Counted from the stretch's first letter, positions 22,383 to 33,129 are shown. The stretch: DNA of 64,000 bases from Symbiodinium kawagutii (GCA_009767595.1 VSDK01018650.1:316311-380310); one strand, 5' to 3'. The notes: generated by a model from the sequence alone, not told the origin. Numbers and translations: made by a program.

Positions 22383-22968
22383 CTAAGTAAAAGATGGTGA
22401 TTCTCCAGCTAGCAAGGTGAGCATCTATCAAAGGCCAACGACCCTAAAGAATCGATGAATCACTCTTGGTGAGTAGTGGTCAACAACAACCACTGGCTCA
22501 TAAGAGCTGAAGAACTCGTGGTGCTTAATCAATGGTAATGTAGTGAACGATCAAGAATTATTTCCTACGATCATAGCGCGAATATGCGCGAATTGAAAGA
22601 ATATGAACCCCCTTCGCTGCGACCTGAGTGCCAGTGCATTCATGACCTTATCATCCAACCATCCCCAACCGCGAGGTCTCAATCCCTGGGTGCGACATAG
22701 AGATTGACCATAGGCTTTTTGCTGGGGAGATTTTGGTGAGGTTTTCTCTTCTATGATCACCAAACCCTACACCCTAAAGCCTAAAACACCGTAGCCTACA
22801 CTACCAAGAATCATCTGGTACCCTCCTGCTTTGAGCCATGATGGCTGTTTGTTGTCCAAAGAACAAGTCCAACAATTGGAGTAAAACGGCTGGTGAATGG
22901 TGAATAATGCACAACAACCAACAATAACAAAGGAAGGTATCTACAATAACCTTTAATGAGAGATCCAT

Positions 22969-23178
22969 ATGACTCAACCACCATTATCCAGTCTAACAAT
23001 TTTTGACTGCGCCCTCCACACGGACCAGTCTAACAACATATTTGGTGATTTTATAGCCATCAAAAATGGGAGGGTGTCAATGCCCAGAATCCGTTTCCCT
23101 TCAAATGGCACCCCAATTTATCAGCAGTGTAGAGGGATCCAGGGCCCCATTGATGGAGGGGCCGGGCCACCCTCAGTT
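22969..23178 (+). CDS. Exon, unknown protein
   Basis: Certain part 23057-23178: tttatAG acceptor and CAGTT|GTATGT donor, with MPRIRFPSNGTPIYQQCRGI then QGPIDGGAGPP. The frame stays open upstream (LHTDQSNNIFGDFIAIKNGR), so the true 5' edge may be nearer 22985. Confidence 0.6.
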
Positions 23179-23518
23179 GTATGTTGGCTGCCTTTTGGCT
23201 ACATAACTAATAGCTAGCCTAGTTGTAAACTAACTTTGCTAACTTGGGGGCCCACCTAAATGGCTCCACATCTACACATTGGCGTAAAGGACCATCATGC
23301 CGACTTTGACGTTTTGAGACCCCTGCGCGAGAGATGCGGGGAACGTGTCAGTTCAGTTCACTACTTACCCCTTGACGTGTCCCCCATAAGACACAGCAGC
23401 GAGGTAGTTTTGGATGTTCAATTGACCTAGATTCATCTACCCAAATGTTAGTCATGGTGCTGACCCATTATATCCATCCTTATCCATATTTATCCATCAT
23501 CTGACTTCTGGCAAATGT

Positions 23519-23732
23519 TCAAAGCAACAAGTCGTTCATCAGCATGACCCCCAGTCGACCAACCATGACATGAACTCTGCCATCCTCCACCATCCCACCA
23601 TCCGCCCAGGGCTCTGGGGATTGTTCCACGTAAAGGGTGAAGATACGCATGGACTCGGAGAACAGGATGGCCTCCCGCGTTGTGCCATAGCCGTCCGCCA
23701 CGGTGTCCGACAACCAGGGACGGGACGGAGAC
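23519..23732 (-). CDS. Terminal exon of a minus-strand gene
   Basis: Acceptor gcctctcAG, 71 codons including the TGA stop. Reads RPWLSDTVADGYGTTREAIL, SMRIFTLYVEQSPEPWADGG and MVEDGRVHVMVGRLGVMLMN. Mixed strand/loop character. Probably in the same gene as 24225-24500. Confidence 0.75.
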
Positions 23733-24224
23733 CTGAGAGGCTGGTATTCCATGGATGGTTTCATGTTGGAAATGACACGAGTGGACTGGTGATGACTGGT
23801 GGGGCAGTATCTGAATCATGTTACGCCATACCAATACATCCCATACAACGCACCATGCATATGTACGAAATGAATCGAAATGACATGGCTGGAAACCCGA
23901 CAGCGCGCTTTTTGGACCTGCCATCACCACACTAAAAGTGACCACAATTCAAGGAGTTGAACAAAGCACAGCAATACCGTGCGATGTGCGCCACGTGTGT
24001 GTACAAATGCTGGCTTGGAGATATAGAAGTGTACATGAGTATTGTCCAAGTCAAGTGTCCGATCATCACCCAAACAAGCAGTGAGGGTATGACAAAGGAC
24101 ATGGGCGAATTTCTCAAGCACTGATCTTAGATTACACCTTTCTCCCTACCGTGATGTCCAACTCCAATCCCCCAGAATAAAGCGACTTCATGCGATGTCC
24201 AATCACAGTGACATGCCAGGAAAA

Positions 24225-24500
24225 TCAAAGGAATCTCTGCTTGCAACTGGGAACCCGCCTCCCAGGGGAGACAAAATCTTTTACATCAAGTAATGCCAAC
24301 AAGGAAGCGACCCGCCCCTGGTTGAGGTCTCCCCAAAAGTGATGGGTTTGCTGATGCCCCTCCACCGTTTCAAAGGAAAGGCACCCTGCAGAGCGAGAAG
24401 ATGAAAACCGGAGCGCCATCTCCCACAGGCGCATAGCCACGCCGGCCGTGAGGCCTGCGCAAAGGGGGCAGTATGTTTTTGTAAGAAAGGTAGCATCCAG
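24225..24500 (-). CDS. Probable exon, CPLC motif
   Basis: Minus frame: KTYCPLCAGLTAGVAMRLWE, CLSFETVEGHQQTHHFWGDL, ASLLALLDVKDF. The stop is at 24225. The 5' edge is not fixed. A second minus frame is open but less natural. Confidence 0.55.
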   Translation of the reverse strand: MDATFLTKTYCPLCAGLTAGVAMRLWEMALRFSSSRSAGCLSFETVEGHQQTHHFWGDLNQGRVASLLALLDVKDFVSPGRRVPSCKQRFL

Positions 24501-24597
24501 GTGGATGTGATTGTTGCTTGAACCACACTGCATCCACGCCGTGTGCAAACCCGATGTGTTGATTTTTGAAAATCGGTTCATTCACCTCAGCGTGTGC

Positions 24598-24905
24598 AGG
24601 TTGGCAACCTACAGCGCTGAGAAGGAGCAATACACTATCCAAACAAGGGCTTCAGAACCAACAGGAGGACAACACGGCATTTTGAGTGTGCGTTTGCGCT
24701 AACATTGGGGAAACTCAGTGCGTATCGACTGTATTGCAACCAACGGCGCTGAGAAGGAGAGCCGCAGTAGTCAAACAAAGGTGTTTGAGCCAACATGGGG
24801 GGGGCCGCTTGGGGCATTTTTCGTGCAGGTTGGCAACCCGCAGCACGGAGCGGAAGCAAAGCAGTACTGAAACAAAGGACTTTGGCTCAAAGAAAGGTAC
24901 TGGAG
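24598..24905. repeat. Three imperfect direct repeats of a roughly 90-135 bp unit
   Basis: The motif GTTGGCAACC(T/C)(A/G)CAGCGC(T)GAGAAGGAGCAA recurs near 24601, 24734 and 24829, each followed by a (C/G)AAACAAAGG-type block. Both reading directions give short LLLSAVGCQPA-like peptides that are probably not coding. Confidence 0.6.
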
Positions 24906-25016
24906 CACAAAAATGGTCATTGTTGATTCTTATGAATCGGAGAACAACCACGTCCCGGCTTGATACTTCTGAGCATGCATTTTGGTGAAAACTATTTCGC
25001 TTCATCTTTGATTTTC

Positions 25017-25262
25017 ATGTCTTTGGTTGTCTTTTCATTCCTTTGCTCAGCTGCCGCAGCACATGATCCCACTCAAAAATCATGCGTTTCGCCCTGGTGC
25101 ACCCTACGAAATGTACAGATTCCCCACGAAACGGACTACTGTTGGGGTCCCAGTGTCTGTCCGTGCAATGCTGCCTGGGACCCGAGGAGGCAAGCAGCCG
25201 CCCGAGAGCCAAAAAAACTCCGCAAGAAATCATCAAAAACTCAGCAGCTTTTTTATCATTGA
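25017..25262 (+). CDS. Possible single-exon secreted Cys-rich peptide
   Basis: MSLVVFSFLCSAAAAHDPTQ has a hydrophobic core and an AxA-type cleavage site. The mature part has seven Cys (SCVSPWCTLRN, DYCWGPSVCPCNAAW) and a basic tail ending in TGA. An earlier in-frame ATG at 24960 exists. Two other frames are partly open, so support is moderate. Role unknown. Confidence 0.48.
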   Translation: MSLVVFSFLCSAAAAHDPTQKSCVSPWCTLRNVQIPHETDYCWGPSVCPCNAAWDPRRQAAAREPKKLRKKSSKTQQLFYH

Positions 25263-25552
25263 TGAAGTCCTGTGGTGCTTAAAGACTTTACACCCAACAG
25301 TTTGATGTTCAAGATCCCTTCTTAGTCAAACTGTATCTTAGTCACACTAAAACTTGGAATTTTCTTGCCAAGAAAATGTGTGTTTGGATGTTTTGATGAG
25401 TTTGGTCGTCTCTACAGCGGACGAAGTCCGCATTTCAATCGGTTTAGACATCATGACCCCTTGAACGCCTGATAAACCCAGGGGCTTGGGGGCTTGTTGA
25501 GGTGCTAGGCCAGTTGGTAAGCGACAAAGCTATCAAGAAATGAAGTGGAGAC

Positions 25553-25652
25553 ATAGGTGGTGCTCACCACCCCTATGAAAAATAGTCAACCAATCAATTG
25601 TTGATAACTACTAGTGAAAATAAAAAATGTTTGAAACCACCCATCAGATATT
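25553..25652. mobile_element. Family C inverted-repeat element
   Basis: Ends AGGTGGTGCTCACCACCCC and GTTTGAAACCACCCATCAG, with the conserved family block GTCAACCAA..GTTGATAACTACTAG. Confidence 0.6.
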
Positions 25653-25689
25653 GTTTATATAGACTTTAGTCAGGCCTGGCCACACTTAG

Positions 25690-25885
25690 GGAATGCAACG
25701 GGGTAACGGGGCACAGGTGCAATCAATCCTCGCATCTGCCAACTGATACCGTGAACGTACATCAAAAGGCATCCACATTTGATTTTGCTTTTCTGATTGT
25801 ATTGTTGCAATGTTTTGTTCAAGTTCCCAATCAAAAGTCCTCTCCATGCAAAATCTTCTTCATCAAAATCCTTTGGCGGATGCAC
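25690..25885 (-). CDS. Candidate exon
   Basis: Minus frame HPPKDFDEEDFAWRGLLIGN then LNKTLQQYNQKSKIKCG. The plus frame is a hydrophobic antisense. Confidence 0.42.
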
Positions 25886-26052
25886 ATGAATTATTCTTTA
25901 ATGATAACGGGAGATCAATCGTATACACCCCGACCATATTTGATGGTAGATCGCCACCTATCATTAAACTGGTACTGGTTTATCAATAGCTGGATCTATC
26001 ATAATCATTCTTGGCTACCTTTGATCATTCTGCATTGTCAACCATCACGTAG

Positions 26053-26197
26053 CTCACTGGACATTGGTGGAACATTCTCTGCCACTGACAGCTGGATCAC
26101 AATAAAGGGGCCACCAGGGGTCGTCAGGATCACGGGTTTCAGCTTTCCGGGGTGCCCATTGGATTTGCCGAGGAAGTTGCCTCAGCGTAAAGAATAA
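26053..26197 (+). CDS. Terminal exon, unknown protein
   Basis: Acceptor atcacgtAG, 47 codons then TAA. Reads SLDIGGTFSATDSWITIKGP, PGVVRITGFSFPGCPLDLPR. Beta-rich, possibly an extracellular or lectin-like fold by character only. Confidence 0.65.
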
Positions 26198-26423
26198 AGT
26201 GGGTCCAAAACCACCAAGGTTGCGGCATACTTATGGAATCAGTTTGTTTTGTTTATGGTTGATGTTCCCACATGTTCCCACCATTCTGAGGAATTCAAAT
26301 GACATGTTTTGAATGATAAAAAATGATCGAAAAAAACATGATAAAAAACATGATGCAAAAAAACAAGATGCAAAAAAACAAGATACCAAACATTTTTTGG
26401 ATCCAAGAGACTCATAGGATACG

Positions 26424-26565
26424 CCTGCCGCACCCGTCCGCCCGACCATCCCCACCAGCTGTGGAACGCGCCCAGGTCCCCGGGCCAGGCGACGCGCAAG
26501 CCGCAGATCCGAGGGTCGGACTTCCTCTCGGCGTCCTCGGCAAGGAAGGTCGTGGGGATGGACGG
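26424..26565. CDS. Very G/C-rich exon, strand uncertain
   Basis: Third positions are about 90% G/C in both a minus frame (PSIPTTFLAEDAERKSDPRI, CGLRVAWPGDLGAFHSW; CAG acceptor, CAG|GCGTAT GC donor) and a plus frame (WNAPRSPGQATRKPQIRGSD). Minus is favoured. It is certainly a compositional island against its 40% G/C surroundings. Confidence 0.55.
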
Positions 26566-27158
26566 CTTCCTGACTCTCCCACTGGTTGCCATTTACTTGG
26601 CGAGCTGTATAAAATAACTGGTTCTAACTGGTTAAAAAGGGGAAAAATCAGGAAACCAACCATTTGCTTGGCGAGTTTTTAACGACTTGAGCAAAGAACC
26701 AACTATTGAGAAACCTTGGCTATGTATAACCGTTTAAAAATGTGAAAGTCAGGAAACCACCTACATTATTTCGGAAAACCATCCATGGTTGAACAGGGAA
26801 AATCTAGTCTAGAAACTGGACAATCCCTGGAATTTCACCACTTAGAAACCTGAAAGTCACTCGGCTGTAAACTGATGGCAAGGGCCACTGGTTGAATGAT
26901 TGTCGCTGCTTGCTCTACCTGTTTTTTCTTGACTATCTTGATTATACCTGTGGCGATGCACGGGTATTGCTCATGCATAATTACTGGCTGCATGTCCCAG
27001 GATCCTCCAACTTGAATGGCATCATTGTGGCTATTCGAATGGCCATGTCTTGCAGTGGCTTATGGTTACTTTATAATTCTTTAAGCATGTCCATGACTTC
27101 ATGTCCAGGAAATCCAGTATCAGTCATCGGATGTCATCAGCAATGAAATGGTATTGAA

Positions 27159-27458
27159 GTGTCTCTATGCATTCTTAATCAGGAATGTTGCTTAGGCTCA
27201 AGCCTTCATAAGAACAATGCTAAGTCATTTCGGCCTTTCGAACAGAACAAAGAAAGCCTCACATCAGTTGTGGACTCAAACATGGGTTGCATGTCGAATA
27301 TCCAACATTTCATGCCTAAGGCAATGGTATCGGCTGCTATATTTGGTTTCACTGGTGGTGTTCGCTCAGCCATCCACAAAACGACACTTTGCAGATTCCA
27401 TCAGTTTCCCTTTCAGGAAACTGGTTTGCCACCATTCATTTCAGGCCTTCCTTCATGA
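27159..27458 (+). CDS. Candidate exon
   Basis: Plus frame with NKESLTSVVDSNMGCMSNIQ and HFMPKAMVSAAIFGFTGGVR. Moderately protein-like with no clear edges. The preceding 26900-27150 frame (WLHVPGSSNLNGIIVAIRMA) is weaker. Confidence 0.38.
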   Translation: MSLCILNQECCLGSSLHKNNAKSFRPFEQNKESLTSVVDSNMGCMSNIQHFMPKAMVSAAIFGFTGGVRSAIHKTTLCRFHQFPFQETGLPPFISGLPS

Positions 27459-27657
27459 AACTCATGTATTTATGAAAGCCGGGGCGGTATGACCACTGTG
27501 TGTGCCAAGCAAAAGTTACAACCTCGCCCAGGGGAACTGCCAGGCGTTGGGCAAACTGCAGCCCGTTTCTTTCAGGTTCTGTGTTGGTCGGGTGCACCTT
27601 CAACAGTGAAACGATGCGAGACCTTGCAGAACCGCAACTGAAAGTAGGGCGAAACAT
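27436..27657 (-). CDS. Candidate terminal exon
   Basis: Minus frame VHPTNTEPERNGLQFAQRLA, VPLGEVVTFAWHTQWSYRPG, ending in TAA. A plus frame over the same bases is also open, hence the low score. Confidence 0.42.
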   Translation of the reverse strand: MFRPTFSCGSARSRIVSLLKVHPTNTEPERNGLQFAQRLAVPLGEVVTFAWHTQWSYRPGFHKYMSFMKEGLK

Positions 27658-27956
27658 TCACATAGAACATCTCAGAACATCATGTGCTTTCCCAAGTGGT
27701 GCATTTTATACTTAGAACGCGTTCGAACCACAATCTTAGAAAGTAATTACCAGTTTGTGTTCCGCACTGCGAGCAGGCACTTGCCACTTGGAACAAGTAC
27801 CCATGAGATCACTTCCAGTACCTGAAAAATCTCCCAAAAGCTGGGCCCCGCTTTTTAGCTACCTTGGAGCGTAACTATTCGGCAACTACCAATATGGCAG
27901 ATCGAACCATAGTGAAATGGCTTAGTGACCAACTTATTTATACATATCTATACCGG

Positions 27957-28046
27957 TTGGTGGTTTCGACCCTAATGAAAAATATAAGTCAACCAACGAC
28001 CATTTCTCCATAATCACTAAGGAAAATAATGTTTAAACCCAGCAGC
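27957..28046. mobile_element. Family C element abutting an exon
   Basis: Ends CGGTTGGTGGTTTCGACCC and GTTTAAACCCAGCAGCCG. Read on the minus strand, its outer end GCTGCTGGGTTT begins exactly where the exon 28205-28047 stops, so it may supply a GC donor. Confidence 0.6.
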
Positions 28047-28205
28047 CGGTAGAACTTCTATGGATCCTCAGGGGTCCACATCTTGCACCCACTGGGAGAA
28101 TGCGATCCACATGTCCCAGCTTCGTGGGAGGCGTGTCGGAAGCATCCAGGGAGAAGCGCTTTCCCATGGCCGGTTCCTGTTGCACGGCCATACGTGACGT
28201 TCGTC
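28047..28205 (-). CDS. Internal exon, unknown protein
   Basis: Acceptor tggcctcAG, end TACCG|GCTGCT (GC donor). Reads MAVQQEPAMGKRFSLDASDT, PPTKLGHVDRILPVGARCGP. High G/C third positions, and the plus strand has stops. Internal Met could be a start, but the frame is open to the acceptor. Confidence 0.75.
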
Positions 28206-28481
28206 TGAGGCCAGTAGAAAACATGCAAAATTGCAGACTGCGAATCAAAATATGGAGATGTCTGATTGGTCGTTAACAGCATGCTCATGCATTTGGACAT
28301 CTACATATATCAAGCATTTTAGATAATAGATATGTACTGACAAGGATATGCATCTATGAGCTGTGTATTGATCAGCTTAGATAGGTATGAAACGCAGCCT
28401 GTCGAAATACGCCAGGAACAAGAGCACATGACAGGTTTCCGAGGTACGAATGGATGACGCCAACCATCACCGATGCCTAAG

Positions 28482-28568
28482 CTTCACGCCGAATCTTGGG
28501 ATGCTAACCGGGGGGTGAACACCAGCGGAACCGCCGCTGTTTCAAGCGGCGAATGCGTTTGGGAATGA
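28482..28568 (+). CDS. Probable terminal exon
   Basis: gcctAAG acceptor, 28 codons and TGA. Reads LHAESWDANRGVNTSGTAAV then SSGECVWE. Other frames are blocked. Confidence 0.5.
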   Translation, partial: LHAESWDANRGVNTSGTAAVSSGECVWE

Positions 28569-28616
28569 TCATCAGCAATGACAAAGTAACAATCCCAGAA
28601 AAGATTTGGTGGAATC

Positions 28617-28726
28617 TCAAAATGGGGCACCACCAAAATGGCAGGTTTATTCAATTCTAATCTATTAATACTGATGAAACTCTGGGATGATTTGGGGGTA
28701 CCCCTAGTTTAAGAACCACCGGTTGC
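28617..28726. mobile_element. Family B element, diverged
   Basis: CTCAAAATGGGGCACCACC at the left and GGGGGTACCCCTAGTTTAAGAACCACC at the right, with the family core GATGATTTGGGGGTACCCC. Confidence 0.6.
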
Positions 28727-28755
28727 CTCGCTTTGGAGATATCAACCATCAACCT

Positions 28756-28884
28756 CTGAAACCCTCAGTGCCTCGGCAGCGGCATCAGCACTGCCTTCAG
28801 CTGCCTCCTTAGTGTAACCTGGTGCCGGAAGGAGCATCAATGGCTGGATTGAAAACGGTCATCCTCTGGCAGCCCGAACCTGCG
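28756..28884 (-). CDS. Two small candidate exons
   Basis: About 28884-28820 (ttcgcAG to CACCAG|GTTACA; CQRMTVFNPAIDAPSGTR) and 28809-28756 (acactAAG to TCAGAG|GTTGAT; EAAEGSADAAAEALRVSE). Splice signals are good, but the phases do not fit each other. Confidence 0.42.
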
Positions 28885-29431
28885 AATGGAAATCACCATT
28901 CTTTTACAGAAACCTGCTTGGAAATCAAACATTTCTATGAATTTCTATGGTGGATTTTCAAGTGCTAGGACAAGGGCTACCAAAGGGTAGTAGTGACGGG
29001 CAATGAAGCAATAATAATGTTCATTTACAGTGGAAATAGATTGATATCAATGGACTGTTGGTTCTTGGTATTTCTGATGGTATGTCTCACTACGACATGG
29101 CTCATGAATTGCCAAGATATATAACCTTGGATTAGCTCATCAAAATCAATTGGCCGGAAAAAAAGGACTGGCTAAGCTAGGGATGGGAAGTGATATGGTG
29201 ATCATGTGCAAAACAAAACATCAATCAAAAAAAATCAAAAAAACAAGTATCAAATAATTATATAGTTGTGCAAAGTAAACCTGTCAGCTCACCACGAAGT
29301 GGCTGATGATGGCTGATGATCACCCGATCTCTCCAAATGATTGTCATCCCAAACCATGCCCTTGCGCAGGCATGGTAGTCCAGGTAGGGTGCATGACGTG
29401 AGATTTTTTGCCCATTGAGATTCAGCCTACC

Positions 29432-29545
29432 TCAGCCCTTCCGGGGATAGCACCCATGGATACCGGGCCATGTGCTCCCAACCACCGGCACCCAGTGCTG
29501 GTTGTCCACCGGCTTCAGCTGGGATGATCCCCAGCTGAGCCAGCT
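29432..29545 (-). CDS. Exon, Trp-rich segment
   Basis: Minus frame SWGSSQLKPVDNQHWVPVVG, STWPGIHGCYPRKG, then TGA. Third positions are almost all G/C. The other minus frame is Ala/Gly-rich with A/T third positions. Confidence 0.6.
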   Translation of the reverse strand, partial: SWLSWGSSQLKPVDNQHWVPVVGSTWPGIHGCYPRKG

Positions 29546-29741
29546 TAAAAACCAGGTTGTACCAAGATTAAACATGAAGCTGACTATGCGGCATATCATG
29601 TTTAAACTGCAAGGCCAGCAGTGCAAATTATTGTATCCCAACGATTAACCATTCGCAGCCATGAGTATGATCACATATTTGCTGAAGTATCAACCCCTCT
29701 TGTCCCCGTGAAATATACCATGCAGCCAACGTTGAACATCA

Positions 29742-29985
29742 ATGATCCGCAAAAAATCAGCCAGCGAGTTCATCACGAAGGATGGCTCGCCATCACTGAC
29801 CACCATTCGCTTCGAAGACTCCTGGGAACTCTCCCTGTATCCAGGGATCCAGGGATTACCCTGGCCCAGCTCCCAACCAGTTAGCTGATGACCCACCACG
29901 GCCGGTGGCAAGTCACAATGACTACTTTCGATGCCTTCGGAGCACAAGAGCCTGGAAGGTGGCCCGGCGAGCCGAACCCTTGGAA
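29742..29985 (+). CDS. Exon with a 5-nt frame interruption
   Basis: 29763-29879 reads SEFITKDGSPSLTTIRFEDS, WELSLYPGIQGLPWPSSQP. From 29885 a different frame reads LMTHHGRWQVTMTTFDAFGA, QEPGRWPGEPNPWK up to a strong GGAA|GTAAGG donor. The five bases GTTAG between them shift the frame, and removing them joins both parts. Both parts have G/C-rich third positions. ATG at 29742 or an AG at 29760 could begin it. Confidence 0.68.
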
Positions 29986-30477
29986 GTAAGGAACAAGTGA
30001 TGTGAGGACGGAAAAACCGAATCATATCATGGTCTATGGTGGCTAGATTGGTTAGATATATACACGTGTGATATTAGTGACTAGTGCTGGTTAATGATCT
30101 TGTTTGACGATGATTGTATAAGGGTGAGTAGAAACACAATGTGCGAAACGACGGTTTGGCTAACGGCTAAGGATGTTGGATCATCCTTCATGGATAGCTG
30201 GTTTACCAGCAACTTCTTAGGGCTGGACCCGGAAGTAGCACCAGGGCTGTCCCAAAGAAATGGGTTTCCCTGGGTGCCATATATTGTTTGATTGGCTTTA
30301 TACCGCCATTAGATCCGTTTTCTTCTGCGTTTTCGGTTCCTTGTATGGTTGCTCGGATCTTTGGCCTAACAATCAGCAGCTTCAGCGCATGGCCAACAAC
30401 TAAGGAACCAAGAAAATTACTTTACTTCGAGTGATCCCCACCATGTCATGTCAACACCGCTTGTTGACTCCACTTTT

Positions 30478-32091
30478 GTCTGACATTCTCTCCGACATAT
30501 CTTCTGACATTCTTTCTGACAAATCTTCTGAAATTCTCTCTGGCATACCTTTTTGACATTCTTTCTGACATCCTTTCTGGCACATCTTCTGACGTTCTTT
30601 CTGCCAACTTTCTAGTCGGACATTCTTTCTGGCAAATCTTTTGACATTCTCTCTGACGTCTCTTCTGACATTCTTTCTGACATATCTTTTGACATTCTTT
30701 CTGAAATATATTCTGCCAATCTCTCTGACATTCTCTCTGACATATCTTCTGACATTCTCTCTGACATTCTTTCTGACATATCTTCTGACATTCTCTCTGA
30801 CATTCTTTCTGACATATCTTCTGACATTCTCTCTGACATTCTTTCTGACATATCTTCTGACATTCTCTCTGACATTCTTTCTGACATATCTTCTGACATT
30901 CTCTCTGACATTCTTTCTGACATATCTTCTGACATTCTCTCTGACATTCTTTCTGACATATCTTCTGACATTCTCTCTGACATTCTTTCTGACATATCTT
31001 CTGACATTCTCTCTGACATTCTTTCTGACATATCTTCTGACATTCTCTCTGACATTCTTTCTGACATATCTTCTGACATTCTCTCTGACATTCTTTCTGA
31101 CATATCTTCTGACATTCTCTCTGACATTCTTTCTGACATATCTTCTGACATTCTCTCTGACATTCTTTCTGACATATCTTCTGACATTCTCTCTGACATT
31201 CTTTCTGACATATCTTCTGACATTCTCTCTGACATTCTTTCTGACATATCTTCTGACATTCTCTCTGACATTCTTTCTGACATATCTTCTGACATTCTCT
31301 CTGACATTCTTTCTGACATATCTTCTGACATTCTCTCTGACATTCTTTCTGACATATCTTCTGACATTCTCTCTGACATTCTTTCTGGCATATCTTTTGA
31401 CATTCTTTCTGGCATGTCTTCTGACATATCTTTTGACATTCTCTCTGACATTCTTTCTGGCATATTTTTTGACATTCTTTCGGGCATCTTTTCTGACATT
31501 CTTTCTGACATATCTTCTGACATTCTCTCTGACATTCTTTCTGGCATATCTTTTGACATTCTTTCTGGCATGTCTTCTGACATTTTTTCTGACATTCTCT
31601 CTGACATTCTTTCTGACATATCTTTTGACATTCTTTCGAACATATTTTCTGACATATCTTTTGACATTCTTTCGAACATATTTTCTGACATTCTTTCTGA
31701 CATCTCTTCTGACATTCTTTCTGACATATCTTTTGACATTCTTTCTGAAATATCTTCTGCCAATCTCTCTGACATTCTCTCTGACATATCTTCTGGCATT
31801 CTTTCTGACATTCTCTCTGACATATCTTCTGACATTCTCTCTGACATTCTTTCTGGCATATCTTTTGATATTCTCTCTGACATATCTTCTGACATTTTTT
31901 CTGACATTCTCTCTGACATTCTTTCTGACATTCTCTCTGGCATTCTTTCTGGCATATCTTTTGACATTCTTTCGGACATCTCTTCTGCCATTCTTTCTGA
32001 CATATCTTCTGGCATTCTCTCTGACATTCTTTCTGGCATATCTTCTGACATTCTTTCTGACATGTCTTCTGACATTTTTTCTGACATTCTC
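30478..32091. repeat. Minisatellite: 12-bp monomers in a 36-bp higher-order unit
   Basis: About 1.6 kb of TCTTCTGACATT / CTCTCTGACATT / CTTTCTGACATA. The 36-bp triplet unit is nearly perfect from about 30720 to 31380 and scrambled on both sides. Because 12 is a multiple of 3, frames stay open on both strands (minus MSERMSEDM- or CQKICQKEC-like repeats; plus Leu/Phe-rich). I do not accept these as genes on present evidence. Confidence 0.95.
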
Positions 32092-32212
32092 NNNNNNNNN
32101 NNNNNNNNNNNNNNNNNNNNNNNNNNNNNNNNNNNNNNNNNNNNNNNNNNNNNNNNNNNNNNNNNNNNNNNNNNNNNNNNNNNNNNNNNNNNNNNNNNNN
32201 NNNNNNNNNNNN
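32092..32212. other. Assembly gap (121 N)
   Basis: Run of N directly after the minisatellite. The array length is therefore unknown. Confidence 1.
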
Positions 32213-32277
32213 GGATGGTCGTGGTTGAGGTCCGGCAGCGACCACTAGTCGTGCATGGTCGTGGTTGAGGTCCGGCG
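32213..32277. repeat. Two copies of a 41-bp tandem unit at the gap edge
   Basis: ATGGTCGTGGTTGAGGTCCG occurs at 32215 and 32256, so a second tandem array may enter the gap from this side. Confidence 0.7.
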
Positions 32278-32489
32278 AGGAGAAGGAGAAGAAGGAGGAG
32301 GACGTATCAGCTCTGATAAAATCTAACAACCCTCACCTGACAGGTCGGGAACACCACGAAAATTCTCTGCCCACCCCACCTCTTTCTGAGAATCTGAGGA
32401 AGTTGCGAGTCGGCGCCTGCCGTGGAGCGAACAGGTCCCTGTGCTCAGGATGGGTGGACCCAACATGTGTGGCGAACCCAGTTCTGTAG
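32278..32489 (+). CDS. Terminal exon, unknown protein
   Basis: A charged start (SGEEKEKKEEDVSALIKSNN), then REHHENSLPTPPLSENLRKL and CRGANRSLCSGWVDPTCVAN, ending in TAG. An AG at 32342-32343 would also give a valid phase, so the first 60 bp may be intron. Confidence 0.65.
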
Positions 32490-32511
32490 AAATTCCAAGC
32501 AGTCATGTGGC

Positions 32512-32632
32512 CATTGATCAATATTAACAGGTATTAACCAACCAACTAATGGTGGATAAGTACCAACAATATTGGGGAAAGCAATAGTTAATGACAGCGG
32601 AACCAGGGGTATGGGGTTTTGACCCACTGCCA
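32512..32632 (-). mobile_element. Family A element, reverse orientation, ATGT duplication
   Basis: Plus-strand ends GGCCATTGATCAATATTAAC and TTTTGACCCACTGCC, with ATGT outside both ends. Core blocks AACCAACCAACTAATGG and GGAACCAGGGGTA are conserved. It has lost a usable AG and so is not a functional introner now. Confidence 0.75.
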
Positions 32633-32856
32633 TGTAGCATTCTCATAGGATGTCTAGGAATGTACACATGCATTACGTTACGTTGCATTGCTTTACATCC
32701 ACAGGAGCATTCTTGTCCTCGATGTGGCGTTTTGCATACTTGCGTATATTTATGCATGTCTACCTAAGCGCACGCATGTTTATTTATGCACGGGCGCATC
32801 CACAAGTACATGCATACACACATGATACGCTTCACAGCTTCAGTGCTTCAATCCAG

Positions 32857-33025
32857 ATTGTTCCCCGCAACTTCGGGTCGTTGTCCAACGCACCACCCTT
32901 GGGGGTCGCTCTTGGGACCCCTCGCTTTGTCCTTGCACTGCTGCTGGTGGTGACTTTCCTGGCCGGCAGAGCTGGCGCGGGCGCACCTTGGGAAGCAAAG
33001 CCTTCTGCATATGTGTCCAGTAGTG
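32857..33025 (+). CDS. Internal exon with a transmembrane or signal-anchor helix
   Basis: Acceptor cttcaatccAG, donor AGTG|GTAACG, 56 codons plus one base. Reads IVPRNFGSLSNAPPLGVALG, then PRFVLALLLVVTFLAGRAGA, a strong hydrophobic helix followed by small residues. Suggests a membrane or secreted product. Family unknown. Confidence 0.8.
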
Positions 33026-33129
33026 GTAACGTTCAGTGGAAAGGGAGGCTGATCATTTCTGGAAATGGAATTTGTATGAATTTATGGATGACCAATGTAA
33101 GGAGATGCAATTTCGCCAGCAAACATTGA

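Noticed and set aside
24880..24900. TTTGGCTCAAAG as a spliced-leader relic
   Set aside because: Only about ten bases match the 3' part of the leader and the upstream CCGTAGCC part is absent.
30446..32329. A 627-codon minus-strand frame and a 535-codon plus-strand frame
   Set aside because: Both cross the minisatellite and a run of N. Frames stay open only because the 12-bp monomer is a multiple of three.
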